Source: Hydrogenophaga pseudoflava NBRC 102511 (lineage in GTDB: Bacteria > Pseudomonadota > Gammaproteobacteria > Burkholderiales > Burkholderiaceae_C). From it: a DNA stretch of 64,000 nt. The stretch's first letter is position 1. Each line of letters opens with the position of its first letter. The translations under genes and the position numbers were made by a program. The DNA is taken from contig NZ_BCWQ01000007.1 in assembly GCF_001592285.1 (NCBI RefSeq), positions 62,001 through 126,000 on the forward strand. The letters are read 5' to 3'. Below are positions 17,568 to 26,493 of the stretch, in pieces. Under the pieces are notes generated by a model. It was not told the origin of the DNA. It ran no database searches and saw nothing but the letters and a program-made list of their open reading frames with translations.

Positions 17568-18485
17568 ATGACCTCCGCCGCCCAGCACGCCCAAGGCAAT
17601 CTCCGCAGCATCGTCAACATGATGCTGGCGGTGATGTTCTTCTCGCTCATGGACGCGGTGCTCAAGACCCTCTCGGCGCACTACCCGCCGCTGCAGATGG
17701 CCTGTCTGCGCGGGCTGACCGCGCTGCCGCTGGTGCTGGCATGGATCCAGTGGCGCCGCGGCTGGGGCCGGCTGCGCAAGCTGCGCTGGTCGCTGCACAT
17801 CCTGCGCGGCTGCCTGGGCATCACCATGCTCGCGCTGTTCACGCGCGGCGTGAGCGAACTGCCGCTGTCGGCCACCTACACCATCTTCTTCATCGCGCCG
17901 CTGCTGATCACCGCGCTGTCGGTGCCGGTGCTCAAGGAGCGTGTGCCCAAAGCGCACTGGTGGGCCATCGGCGTCGGCTTCATCGGCGTGCTGCTGGCGA
18001 TCCGGCCCAGCGGCGGCGACCTGCAGGCCGGCTTTGCCACGCCCGGCGGTCTGGCCGTGATGACGGCGGCCCTGTGCTACGCCGTGGCCGCTGTCGCGGG
18101 TCGTCTGCTCAGCCGCACCGACAGCACCGAGTCGCTGATCCTGACCATGATGATCTTCATGAGCGTCGGCGGCGGCCTGCTGGCCTGGTCCCAGTGGAAG
18201 CCGGTGCAGATGGACCACGCCGCGCTGCTGCTGGCGCTGGCGGTCACTGGCTTTCTGGGCCAGCTCACCATCAACGAGGCCTTCCGCAGCGGGCAGGCCA
18301 GCGCCGTGGCGCCGTTCGAATACACCGCCCTGGCCTGGGGCGTGGCGCTGGACTGGCTGATCTGGCAGACCCTGCCCGAGGCCCACACCTGGTTCGGCGC
18401 CGCCATCATCATCGGCAGCGGGCTCTACCTCGTGCGGCGCGAGAAGCGCATCAGCGAGGTGCACGCCAACGCAGAACACCCCTGA
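17568..18485 (+). CDS. EamA/DMT-superfamily exporter
   Basis: A 305-residue inner-membrane protein with about ten transmembrane segments arranged as two EamA repeats, one beginning MMLAVMFFSLMDAVLKTLS and a second beginning GGLAVMTAALCYAVAAVAG. The family includes metabolite and amino-acid exporters; the cargo cannot be read from the sequence. The ATG at 17568 is chosen because upstream codons lie in the spacer after the LysR gene. It is probably co-transcribed with that gene. Its end is 22 bases from the convergent hydrolase gene, with no clear terminator between them. Confidence 0.88.
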   Translation: MTSAAQHAQGNLRSIVNMMLAVMFFSLMDAVLKTLSAHYPPLQMACLRGLTALPLVLAWIQWRRGWGRLRKLRWSLHILRGCLGITMLALFTRGVSELPLSATYTIFFIAPLLITALSVPVLKERVPKAHWWAIGVGFIGVLLAIRPSGGDLQAGFATPGGLAVMTAALCYAVAAVAGRLLSRTDSTESLILTMMIFMSVGGGLLAWSQWKPVQMDHAALLLALAVTGFLGQLTINEAFRSGQASAVAPFEYTALAWGVALDWLIWQTLPEAHTWFGAAIIIGSGLYLVRREKRISEVHANAEHP

Positions 18486-18507
18486 GCCGGGAGCCTGGCG
18501 CGGGGCC

Positions 18508-19668
18508 TCAGCCGAAACGTTCGCGGGTCCAGCCGCTGACCAGCGCCACGCCCTGCTGCAGCTGCTCCGGCTGGCCCTGGAAGTAGTGGTTGGCGCCTGC
18601 GATCACCCGCATCTGCTTGTCGGCGCTGCCGGCGGCCGCGAACATGATCCCGATGTCGGGCTGCGGCACGGCGTCGTCGGCGCCGTGTTCGATGGCCAGC
18701 AAGGGCACCGTGACCCGCCGCGCACAGGCCTCGCCATCGGCGCGCGAGTCGTCGATGGACCACTGCGACAGCCAGGCGCGCAGCGTCGAGAAACGCGCCA
18801 TGCCCACCGGCCCGGTGTTCACCGTCTCGGGCACCCCGAGGTAACAACGCCCCACCGGGCGCCCGTTGGGGTCGATGGCCCCGTCAAGAAAGCGCGGATC
18901 GGCCAGCGTGCGGTGGGTGACGAAGCCACGCTCCAGTTCGGCGCCGCCGCGGCGCTTCAATTCCGCCAGCGTCTCTTTCACGCGCTGGGTGATGCGCCTC
19001 ATGCGCGCCAGCTGCGCCGCGCGGTACGCCGCCAGCCAGTCGGCCGGGTACGGCGGCTTCACCGGCAGGTCGGGCGAATAGAGGTCCAGCGCCGGATCGC
19101 GCCGGTCCGGGTCGGCCTCATCCAACACGGACGGGTCGATCCAGTCGCGCAGGCACTGGGCGCGCGAGCGGTGAGCCGCCTCCAGCACCACCGCGTCGGC
19201 CGGGATCAGCCCGGCGCCCACCAGGTCGACCGGGTCGCCCGCGGGCGTGTGCGTGATCGTCGGCTGCTCGGCCTGCGACTGGTAGAACAGCGCCAGAGAG
19301 CCGCCGCCCGACCAGCCCATCAGCACCACGCGACGGAAGCCCAGCACCTCTTTCGCATGGCGCACGCAGGCGCCCATGTCCAGCAGCACCTTCTCCATGA
19401 TCAGCGCGGTGTCGTTCTTCGCGTAGCGGCTGCCCATGCACAGCACCGGGTGGCCGGCCGCGGCCAGCGCGGGCGGCAGCGGCAGCAGCTGCAGCGTCGA
19501 GCTGGGGTGCATCATCAGGAACACCACCTCGCGCGAAGCGCCAGGCGCGCTGATCAGCAGCCCTTCAAGGTTGACCGCCCCCTGGCTGCCCGAAAAGCCG
19601 TAGGTTTCGGTGAAGGCGCTGGTTTCGCGGTAGGCGATGTGCACCCACTGGTGCTGCAGGCCGCTCAC
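18508..19668 (-). CDS. Alpha/beta hydrolase
   Basis: About 386 residues with an alpha/beta-hydrolase fold. The nucleophile elbow is GWSGGGS (Ser near residue 125), and a C-terminal GANHYFQG supplies the catalytic His. A large insertion with many charged residues separates the two halves. No specific substrate is evident; dienelactone hydrolase-like esterases are the nearest type. The start is uncertain. GTG at 19668 begins just after the upstream gene and has AAGGG ten bases ahead. GTG at 19692 would overlap the cyclo-ligase gene by 19 bases. Confidence 0.8.
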   Translation of the reverse strand: MSGLQHQWVHIAYRETSAFTETYGFSGSQGAVNLEGLLISAPGASREVVFLMMHPSSTLQLLPLPPALAAAGHPVLCMGSRYAKNDTALIMEKVLLDMGACVRHAKEVLGFRRVVLMGWSGGGSLALFYQSQAEQPTITHTPAGDPVDLVGAGLIPADAVVLEAAHRSRAQCLRDWIDPSVLDEADPDRRDPALDLYSPDLPVKPPYPADWLAAYRAAQLARMRRITQRVKETLAELKRRGGAELERGFVTHRTLADPRFLDGAIDPNGRPVGRCYLGVPETVNTGPVGMARFSTLRAWLSQWSIDDSRADGEACARRVTVPLLAIEHGADDAVPQPDIGIMFAAAGSADKQMRVIAGANHYFQGQPEQLQQGVALVSGWTRERFG

Positions 19669-19673
19669 GGCCG

Positions 19674-20306
19674 TCAGCCCTTGAGCGGCCACATCACGCC
19701 AGTGTCCGCCAGGATCGCGTCCAGCGGCACGTCGTGGGTCTCGGGCTCCAGGTCCGGCAGGTAGGCGAAGTCGTAGCCCAGGCCGACGGTGAAGGGCTTG
19801 GGCCGCAGCGAGGCCAGGGTGCGGTCGTAGAAACCGCCGCCGTAGCCCAGCCGGTAGCCGCCCGGCCCGAACCCCACGCAGGGCACGAAAATCAGCGTCG
19901 GTTCGATGATCTCGGTGTCCTTGGGCTTGGGAATGCCGAAGGCGTCTTCCTCCATCGGGCAGCCGGGGTACCAGCTGTAGAAGGTGAGCGTCTTGTCGAC
20001 CTTGTTGACCACCGGCAGTCCGATGCGGCGGTGCCGCGCCGCGCTCTGCGCGTCTTCCTCCAGGCCGGCCTCCTGCCAGCGGAACAGCGCCGGCAGCGGG
20101 TCGAACTCACCCTTGATCGGCCAGTAGGCGCCGATCACGGTGTCGGGGCGGTGGATCAGCCAGACCCGCATCACGCGCTGCAGCAGATCGTTGCGCCAGG
20201 CGCGATCCGCGAGATTCTGCCGCTTGTCGATCAGCTGCTTGCGCCAGGCGGTTTTGGGGCCTTGCGAGGCCGGGTCTTTCGCGGAGCTGGAGGGCTTGTT
20301 GTCCAT
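19674..20306 (-). CDS. 5-formyltetrahydrofolate cyclo-ligase
   Basis: Converts 5-formyl-THF to 5,10-methenyl-THF using ATP. It has 210 residues with the family signature GYRLGYGGGFYDRTLA near residues 150-165 and the N-terminal basic helix WRKQLIDKRQNLADRAW. The start at 20306 lies only nine bases from the divergent lytic transglycosylase start, so there is no room for a normal leader and promoter between them. The downstream hydrolase gene follows directly and is probably in the same transcript. Confidence 0.93.
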   Translation of the reverse strand: MDNKPSSSAKDPASQGPKTAWRKQLIDKRQNLADRAWRNDLLQRVMRVWLIHRPDTVIGAYWPIKGEFDPLPALFRWQEAGLEEDAQSAARHRRIGLPVVNKVDKTLTFYSWYPGCPMEEDAFGIPKPKDTEIIEPTLIFVPCVGFGPGGYRLGYGGGFYDRTLASLRPKPFTVGLGYDFAYLPDLEPETHDVPLDAILADTGVMWPLKG

Positions 20307-20315
20307 AATCGACGC

Positions 20316-22304
20316 ATGAGATTGATGCGCGTGAAACAGGGGCTGTTGCCCATTATGGCCGCGCTGCTGATGCAGGGACCGGTCCTGGCCCAGACCAGCG
20401 CGGACGCTGCCCTGCTGGAGATGCGCGACGCCTTCCGGCGCAATGCCACCCCCACCCTGACCGCCCTGCTGTGGCGGGTGCAAGGCCACGTGCTCGAACC
20501 GGTGGCGGTGTATTGGGAGGCCAGGGCCCGCCTGGAATCGGCACCGGCCGCGGAGATCCGCGCCGCCATGGACCGCATGGCCGGCAGCTACTGGGAAGAC
20601 CGGCTGCGCAACGACTGGCTGCTGCAGCTGGGCAAGCAGCGCGACTGGGCCACCTTCGAGGCCGAGCTGCCGCGTTACCGCATGAACGACGACCGCCAGG
20701 TGCAGTGCTACGCGCTGATGCTGGACGCCGCGGCCCGCCGCAAGCCGTCGGAAGAGGCCGCGCAGGAGGTGGCCCGCCTCTGGCATGCGCAGCGCGAGGC
20801 CGACGACGCCTGCGCCACCGCGGCCAAGGCCTTCCTGGACAGCGGCCACCTGCGGCCCGAGGCCGCCTGGCAGCGGGCACGCCTGGCCATGGAAGCCGGC
20901 CGCACGGCGGCCGCGGTGCAGGCGGTGAACCTGCTCAACCCCGACTGGGTGCCGATGGTGCATGCCATCGCCAACGACCCCGCGCGTTACCTCGACGAAA
21001 AGTTCACCGCCATCCGGCCGCGCACCAAGGAACTGGTGACGCTGGCCCTCATCCGGCTGGCCAGCCAGGACGTGGCTGCCGCCGCGCGCGAGATGGACCT
21101 CACCCGCTGGAAGGCGCAGCTCACCACCGAGGAGCGCAGCTGGGTCTGGGGCGTGATCGGCAAGCGCATGGCCCAGTCGCTGCAGGGCGATGCGCTGGCG
21201 GCGTTTGCCAACGGGAACGACCGCCATATGGCGCCCGACCACCTGGCCTGGAAAGCCCGCGCCGGGCTGCGCGCGGGCACCTGGGGCCATGTGCGGGACG
21301 CCATCGCCGCCATGGACGAGGCGCAGCGCCAGGAGCCGGTCTGGGTCTACTGGCGCGCCCGCGCGATGCAGGCCCTGCGCGAGCCCGATGCGCTGACGGC
21401 CCAGATCGTCGCCAGCGGCCTCTACCGCTCGATCGCCTCGCACCAGGGCTTCTACGAGCTGCTCGCACTGGAAGAACTGGGCCTCAGCGTGACCACGCCG
21501 CCACCGCCTGCACCGCCCACCCCGCAGGAGATGGCGTCCATCCAGACCCACCCGGGGCTGCAGCGTGCGCTGGCCGCCATCCGGCTGGGCCTGCGCAGCG
21601 AAGGCGTGCGCGAGTGGAACTACACCACCAACCTGCACACGCGCGGCGGCATGGGCGACCGCGAGCTGCTGGCCGCCGCCGCACTGGCCTGCCAGCACGA
21701 GCTCTGGGACCGCTGCATCAACACCAGCGAGCGCACCCGCAGCCTGCAGGACCAGGCCCAGCGCTTCCCGATGCCGTTCCGCACGCAGGTGCTGCGGCGC
21801 ACGGCCGAGATCGGGCTGGACCCGGCCTATGTCTACGGCCTGATCCGCCAGGAGAGCCGCTTCGTCACGGACGCACGCTCGGGCGTGGGCGCCTCGGGCC
21901 TGATGCAGGTGATGCCGGCCACGGCCCGCTGGACCGCCCGCAAGATCGGCCTGACCGACTTCCAGTCGCACCAGATCACCGACCGCGACACCAACATCCT
22001 GATCGGCACCGCCTACCTCAAGCTGGCGCTGGACGACCTGGACGGCTCGATGCCGCTGGCCGCAGCCGCCTACAACGCAGGGCCGGCCCGCGCCCGCGCC
22101 TGGCGCCAGGGTCCGGTGCTGGCCGGAGAGGTCTGGGCCGAGAACATCCCGTTTGAAGAAACCCGCGACTACGTGAAGAAGGTGCTGGCCAACACCACGC
22201 ACTACGCGAGCCTGATCACCGGGCAGCCGCAGTCGCTGCGCGCCCGGCTCGGGGTCGTCGGCCCCCCCGCCCGCCCGGACGGCTACAACCGGGAGCTGCC
22301 ATGA
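20316..22304 (+). CDS. Soluble lytic murein transglycosylase (Slt-like)
   Basis: Cleaves the MurNAc-GlcNAc bond of peptidoglycan in the periplasm. It has 662 residues: a signal peptide (GLLPIMAALLMQGPVLAQ), a long all-helical superhelical region to about 490, then the SLT catalytic domain with YGLIRQESRFVTDARSGVGA (catalytic Glu in QES, near residue 511), LMQVMPATA and AAAYNAGPARARAW. Its stop overlaps the start of the next gene (ATGA), so the two are translationally coupled. The start is nine bases from the divergent cyclo-ligase start. Confidence 0.95.
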   Translation: MRLMRVKQGLLPIMAALLMQGPVLAQTSADAALLEMRDAFRRNATPTLTALLWRVQGHVLEPVAVYWEARARLESAPAAEIRAAMDRMAGSYWEDRLRNDWLLQLGKQRDWATFEAELPRYRMNDDRQVQCYALMLDAAARRKPSEEAAQEVARLWHAQREADDACATAAKAFLDSGHLRPEAAWQRARLAMEAGRTAAAVQAVNLLNPDWVPMVHAIANDPARYLDEKFTAIRPRTKELVTLALIRLASQDVAAAAREMDLTRWKAQLTTEERSWVWGVIGKRMAQSLQGDALAAFANGNDRHMAPDHLAWKARAGLRAGTWGHVRDAIAAMDEAQRQEPVWVYWRARAMQALREPDALTAQIVASGLYRSIASHQGFYELLALEELGLSVTTPPPPAPPTPQEMASIQTHPGLQRALAAIRLGLRSEGVREWNYTTNLHTRGGMGDRELLAAAALACQHELWDRCINTSERTRSLQDQAQRFPMPFRTQVLRRTAEIGLDPAYVYGLIRQESRFVTDARSGVGASGLMQVMPATARWTARKIGLTDFQSHQITDRDTNILIGTAYLKLALDDLDGSMPLAAAAYNAGPARARAWRQGPVLAGEVWAENIPFEETRDYVKKVLANTTHYASLITGQPQSLRARLGVVGPPARPDGYNRELP

Positions 22305-23248
22305 AGCGGGTGCTGGTTCTGGGCGGCACCGGGTTCGTCGGGCGCCACCTGTGCGAGAAGCTGCAGCGCGCGGGCTGGCAGACCACCGTGCCGACCCGCC
22401 GCGCGGCCAACGCATCGGCCGTGCAGCACCTGCCGCGGCTGACGGTGGTCGAGGCGTCGGTGCACGACGAGGCCACGCTGACCCGGCTGCTGGCGGGCCA
22501 CGATGCGGTGGTCAACCTCGTGGCCATCCTGCACGGCAACGAGGCCGCCTTCGAGCGGGCACATGTGCAGCTGCCCGCCACCCTGGCCCGCGCCTGCGAG
22601 GCCAGCGGTGTGCGCCGGCTGGTGCATGTGAGCGCGCTGGGAGCCCAGCTGGACGGGCCCTCGATGTACCAGCGCAGCAAGGCCCGCGGCGAAGAGTTGC
22701 TGCGGTCCGCCGGACTGGCGCTGAGCATCCTGCGGCCCAGCGTGATCTTTGGTGATGGCGACCGTTTTCTGAACCTGTTCGCGCGGCTGCAGTCGGTGTT
22801 CCCGGTGATGCCGCTGGCCGGCGCCGGCACGCGCTTCCAGCCGGTCTGGGTGGAGGACGTGGCCGACGCGGTGCTCGCCTGCCTGCGCGACACCGGCCTG
22901 CCCCGCAGCAGCATAGGCCAGACCTTCGAATGCGCCGGACCCGAGGTGCTCACGCTCGGCGAACTGGTCCGGCTGGCGGGACGGCTGGGCAGCCGCGAGC
23001 GCCCGGTGCTGCCGCTGCCCACCGCCATCGGGCGCCTGCAGGCCCTGGCGATGGAGTGTCTGCCGGGCGAGCCGCTGATGAGCCGCGACAACCTTGATGC
23101 GATGGCGGTCGACAACGTCGCCACCAGCCAGTGGCCCGGCCTGTCCTCGCTGGGCATCGTGCCGCAGTCGGTGCACACGGTGGCGCCGCTGTACCTCGGC
23201 CCGCAGGCTGGTCGCGGCCACCTGACCAGCTACCGGAAGCCCCGGTAG
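22301..23248 (+). CDS. NAD(P)-binding protein, complex I NDUFA9-like family
   Basis: A 315-residue extended/atypical short-chain dehydrogenase. The dinucleotide-binding motif VLVLGGTGFVGRHLCEKL is at the N-terminus. The canonical YxxxK is shifted, as usual in this NmrA/NDUFA9-like group (MYQRSKARGEELL). The family name comes from the mitochondrial complex I subunit; bacterial members are not proven oxidoreductases and the ligand here is unknown. It is translationally coupled to the transglycosylase gene. It ends 13 bases before the convergent FadL gene. Confidence 0.85.
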   Translation: MKRVLVLGGTGFVGRHLCEKLQRAGWQTTVPTRRAANASAVQHLPRLTVVEASVHDEATLTRLLAGHDAVVNLVAILHGNEAAFERAHVQLPATLARACEASGVRRLVHVSALGAQLDGPSMYQRSKARGEELLRSAGLALSILRPSVIFGDGDRFLNLFARLQSVFPVMPLAGAGTRFQPVWVEDVADAVLACLRDTGLPRSSIGQTFECAGPEVLTLGELVRLAGRLGSRERPVLPLPTAIGRLQALAMECLPGEPLMSRDNLDAMAVDNVATSQWPGLSSLGIVPQSVHTVAPLYLGPQAGRGHLTSYRKPR

Positions 23249-23261
23249 CCGTCGCGGCGCC

Positions 23262-24491
23262 TCAGTACCGTCGGCTGTACTGCAGGCCGAAGCCGTTCTG
23301 GCTCATGCCGATGGAGGTCGGGGCCGGCGCTGAACCGCTCACGGTGTTCTTGCGGCCGTGCCAGGCGGCGAAGGTCAGCTCGTCCTTGTCCGACAGGCTG
23401 TAGGTCGCCCCCAGAGTGATGTGCGACTTGATGACGCCCGGCGCCAGCGTGTTGAGGAACACATCGGGCGAAGTCACGGGGTTGGTGCCCTGGTTGTAGC
23501 CGGCGCGCAGCGTCCACTGCGGGTTCAGCTGCCACTGCACACCCAGCTTCACCACCTCCACATCCCTCCAGCCGAAGCCCGGGCCATTGCTGGCGCCGAA
23601 GCCGTTGCCGAAGTTCGCCAGACTGGCGTTGCCGATGGCCTTCACGCCGCTGTAGTTGATGCGCGAGTAGTCCAGCGCCACCTGCACCGCGGGACTGACC
23701 TGGAACGCCACACCCAGCGCGTAGTTCTCGGGAATGTCGAAGTCGCCGCGCTCGGCGAACAGGCGCTCGTACTTCTTGAACCGGCCCATGGCGATCTTGG
23801 GTGAGTAGGACGCGCCGATGGTGACCGCGTCGCCGAGTTTGCCCATGTAGCCCAGGCGCAGGCCGACGCCGGTGCTGTCGTCGGTGCCGGGGTTGTTGAT
23901 GCCGAAGGCCTGCAGGCCCTGGGCCTTGAAGCGCTGGTACACCAGCAGCGGCGACACACCCAGTGCGTGACCGGGGGCCACTTCGTACGACACCGTGGGC
24001 GCCACGATCAGCTGCATCAGGTCCACGCCCAGCTTGCCGGTGCCGCAGCTGGTCGGGCTGCTGCACATGAAGTTGCTGTTGCCCGGGAACACCGCCGGGT
24101 ATTCGGTGTTCATGCCGCCGTTGCCATAGACCGTCAGACCCGCCGACAACTTGCCCGAGAGCCGGGTGGTGAACCCCAGTTCCGGGATCAGGAAGCTGTC
24201 CTTGCCACTCTTGACCTCCATCGCCCCCATCGGGGTGCTCACGGTGGCGCTGCGCCTGGGCATGAACACCTCGGCCCCGAGGTCCCAGCGGTTGCCCGCA
24301 TAGGACACCGAGGCCGGGTTGTTCACGCCGCCGAAGGCGTCGTGCGACTGGGCCACGGCGGTGCCGCCCATGCCCTTGGCCTTGAGGCCGAAACCATGGG
24401 GGAAGTAGCCGTTGGTGGCCTGGGCGGGTGGCAGGGCGGTGCCCAGCGCGAGCAGGGTGGCGCCTCGCAAGACGTGCATGCGAACGTTCAT
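23262..24491 (-). CDS. OmpP1/FadL/TodX-family outer-membrane channel
   Basis: A 409-residue outer-membrane beta-barrel that lets hydrophobic compounds (long-chain fatty acids, aromatics) into the cell. The signal peptide ends near ALPPAQA, and the mature N-terminus TNGYFPHGFGLKAKGMGGTAVA with GGVNNPASVSY is the FadL hatch signature. The C-terminus GFGLQYSRRY ends in an aromatic residue, as barrel proteins do. A GGAG lies seven bases before the start. The DUF302 gene is 52 bases upstream on the same strand, so the two form an operon facing the CsoR-family operator. Confidence 0.92.
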   Translation of the reverse strand: MNVRMHVLRGATLLALGTALPPAQATNGYFPHGFGLKAKGMGGTAVAQSHDAFGGVNNPASVSYAGNRWDLGAEVFMPRRSATVSTPMGAMEVKSGKDSFLIPELGFTTRLSGKLSAGLTVYGNGGMNTEYPAVFPGNSNFMCSSPTSCGTGKLGVDLMQLIVAPTVSYEVAPGHALGVSPLLVYQRFKAQGLQAFGINNPGTDDSTGVGLRLGYMGKLGDAVTIGASYSPKIAMGRFKKYERLFAERGDFDIPENYALGVAFQVSPAVQVALDYSRINYSGVKAIGNASLANFGNGFGASNGPGFGWRDVEVVKLGVQWQLNPQWTLRAGYNQGTNPVTSPDVFLNTLAPGVIKSHITLGATYSLSDKDELTFAAWHGRKNTVSGSAPAPTSIGMSQNGFGLQYSRRY

Positions 24492-24543
24492 GGGTTGTCT
24501 CCGTTGTGGTCGTGGGGGGATGGGAACGCGGCGGGGCAGGCGC

Positions 24544-25122
24544 TCAGAACTCGCCCTTGGAGGCGCGTTCCATCATCTGCCAGATGGTCTCGCGCACCGC
24601 CCAGGCTTCTTCCTTGAGCGGCGAGGGCAGCTTGCGGCCCATCTTGACCATCATGTCCATGTTGAGCGTGTACAGCCACAGGCTGCCGTCGTCGTGCTCC
24701 ACCACGCTGATGCGGCAGGGCAGGTAGGCCGCCATGTGCGGGCTGAAGTCCACCATCTTGCGGGCGGTGGCCGGGCTGCAGTAGGAGTACACGGTCAGCA
24801 GCTTCTCTTTCTTGCCCGAGCGGGCTTCGAGTTCCTTGGACAGCGGCAGCACGCCGACGTCGCGCATGTTGCGCTCCACCGCCACCAGCTTGAGGATTTC
24901 TTCGACGTCCTTGGCCGTCACCCCCGGTTTGACCTTGCGCTCCCAGGTGGTGGCGACGGCGATGTCCCCGTTGCCCTCGACCCAGCGGTCCCACATGCGG
25001 GAGGCCTCGCCACCGGCGCCGTCCTCGAGCTTGCCGATGGTCGAGACCGTGCCGCAGCCGGTGGTCAGAAGCGCGGTGGCCAGCAAGGCCGATGCAACAG
25101 AGATTCGTGTCCAGATGCGCAT
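24544..25122 (-). CDS. DUF302-domain lipoprotein
   Basis: A 192-residue lipoprotein. The signal peptide ends in the lipobox LLTTGC near residue 22. The DUF302 domain occupies about residues 85-175, with the pattern LTVYSYCSPATARKMVDFSPHMAAYLPCRISVVEHDDGSLWLYTLN split by a linker of charged residues. DUF302 proteins are often found beside metal- or sulfur-responsive genes; the function is unknown. The start at 25122 was chosen because it opens the lipoprotein signal. It heads a two-gene operon with fadL and is divergent from a CsoR-family repressor gene. Confidence 0.85.
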   Translation of the reverse strand: MRIWTRISVASALLATALLTTGCGTVSTIGKLEDGAGGEASRMWDRWVEGNGDIAVATTWERKVKPGVTAKDVEEILKLVAVERNMRDVGVLPLSKELEARSGKKEKLLTVYSYCSPATARKMVDFSPHMAAYLPCRISVVEHDDGSLWLYTLNMDMMVKMGRKLPSPLKEEAWAVRETIWQMMERASKGEF

Positions 25123-25238
25123 GGAAATGTCCTCGAAGGGCGAATGGATGAGAGGTGTGGACGGGGCGCCGACCTGACATTTGTCAAAGCCACCGACGAA
25201 CCACACCGTATCCGTGCATTCGAATATCGCCATCGGCG

Positions 25239-25261
25239 ATTACCCTAGGGGGTAGGGTAAT
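25239..25261. promoter_or_regulatory. CsoR/RcnR-type operator
   Basis: A perfect inverted repeat ATTACCCTA / TAGGGTAAT with a central GGGGG lies between the DUF302 gene and the CsoR-family gene. A G-tract flanked by A/T-containing inverted repeats is the recognised binding architecture of CsoR/RcnR-family repressors. It is well placed to control both the DUF302-fadL operon and the repressor gene. Confidence 0.8.
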
Positions 25262-25353
25262 CATGACGCCCTCCTCATGGCATCGCGCCGGTCAGCACCC
25301 GTGCCCGGGGTTTTTTGGCACACTCCCCCGGTCCCATCCAACAGAGACACACC

Positions 25354-25677
25354 ATGGCCAGCACCCCCGTCAAAACCAAGCCGATGCCTTCCACCGACGC
25401 CGCAGCCGCCGCCTTCCGTTCGGAACACCAGCGCGACGTGGTCAACCGTCTCAAGCGCATTGAAGGCCAGGTGCGCGGGCTGATCGACATGGTCGAAAGC
25501 GGCCGCTCCTGCGAAGACGTGGCCCAGCAGATGTCGGCCGCACGCAAGGCCATGGACAAGGCCTTCTACCGCATGATGGCCTGCTCGGTGATGGAGGCCG
25601 TCGCGGTGTCGGACTCGGAAGAGCAGACGATCCGCGAGGTCGAGCGCTCAACCCGCATCCTCGAAAAATACGCCTGA
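25354..25677 (+). CDS. CsoR/FrmR-family metal- or thiol-sensing repressor
   Basis: A 107-residue all-helical repressor of the CsoR/RcnR/FrmR family (RLKRIEGQVRGLIDMVESGRSCEDVAQQMSA, split here by position only). The first sensor Cys is conserved in GRSCEDV. The second Cys, in RMMACSVME, is 24 residues later, whereas copper CsoR uses His at +25 and Cys at +29, and CstR uses Cys at +29. The ligand set is therefore atypical and the inducer is unknown. The perfect G-tract operator upstream makes autoregulation and control of the divergent DUF302-fadL genes very likely. Confidence 0.88.
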   Translation: MASTPVKTKPMPSTDAAAAAFRSEHQRDVVNRLKRIEGQVRGLIDMVESGRSCEDVAQQMSAARKAMDKAFYRMMACSVMEAVAVSDSEEQTIREVERSTRILEKYA

Positions 25678-25690
25678 ACCGCACACCGGC

Positions 25691-25719
25691 AGGCGGCGAA
25701 TCAATCGGCCGCCTCTTTG
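25691..25719 (+). terminator. Probable terminator after the CsoR-family gene
   Basis: Stem AGGCGGC (25691-25697) / GCCGCCT (25708-25714) with a ten-base loop, followed by a short T-rich stretch. It begins 14 bases after the repressor stop codon. The T-tract is weak, so termination may be only partial. Confidence 0.55.
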
Positions 25720-25775
25720 TCATCAATGGCCCGCGGCCAGAGCCCTACCATGCGGGCTCTCAACCGGAGGAACCC

Positions 25776-26462
25776 ATGGCATTGCAGCTCTACATCGGCA
25801 ACAAGAACTACTCGTCCTGGTCCATGCGCCCCTGGGTGCTGCTGACCGGAGCCGGCATTCCCTTTGAGGAAAAGATGGTGCGCTTCGACTCGTTCGATGC
25901 GCAATCGGCGTTCAAGTCGGTGGTCGCGGCCATCAACCCGGTGGGCAAGGTGCCGGTGCTGGTGGACGATGGCTTCGCGGTCTGGGACACGCTGGCCATC
26001 GCCGAGTACCTGGCCGAGCGTTTCCCCGACAAGCAGCTCTGGCCAGCCGACGCCAGGGCGCGCGCCCGGGCCCGCAGCGTCTGCGCCGAGATGCACAGCG
26101 GCTTCACCGCCCTGCGCAGCCACTGCTCGATGAACATCGAGGCCTCGCTGCCCGAGGTGGGGCGCATCCTCTGGCGCGACCAGGCCGGCGTGCGCGCCGA
26201 CATGGCGCGGCTCGAAGCCATGTGGACCGGCCTGCTGGCCGAACACGGCGGGCCCATGCTGTTCGGCGACTTCGGCATCGCCGACGCCTACTTCGCCCCG
26301 GTGTGCTCGCGCATTCGCACCTACGCCCTGCCCGTCAGCCCGACGGTGGCGGCGTATGTGGACCGCGTGCACCAGCTGTCGGCGGTGCAGGCCTGGGTCC
26401 AGCAGGCCCTGGCCGAACACGACTTCATCGACTTCGACGAGCCCTACCGCAGCCGGCCCTGA
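25776..26462 (+). CDS. Glutathione S-transferase family protein
   Basis: A 228-residue GST. The N-terminal thioredoxin-like domain begins LYIGNKNYSSWSMRPWVLL, where a Ser of SSWS is the likely glutathione-activating residue, and contains NPVGKVPVLVDDG (cis-Pro) and the DTLAIAEYLAE glutathione-binding segment. A helical C-terminal domain follows with DFGIADAYFAPV, the GST N-capping motif. It resembles YfcF and related zeta-like GSTs. Substrate is unknown. The PhzF gene follows after 31 bases on the same strand. Confidence 0.92.
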   Translation: MALQLYIGNKNYSSWSMRPWVLLTGAGIPFEEKMVRFDSFDAQSAFKSVVAAINPVGKVPVLVDDGFAVWDTLAIAEYLAERFPDKQLWPADARARARARSVCAEMHSGFTALRSHCSMNIEASLPEVGRILWRDQAGVRADMARLEAMWTGLLAEHGGPMLFGDFGIADAYFAPVCSRIRTYALPVSPTVAAYVDRVHQLSAVQAWVQQALAEHDFIDFDEPYRSRP

Positions 26463-26493
26463 TGCCGGCCGCCGCGACCACAGGACGGACCCC

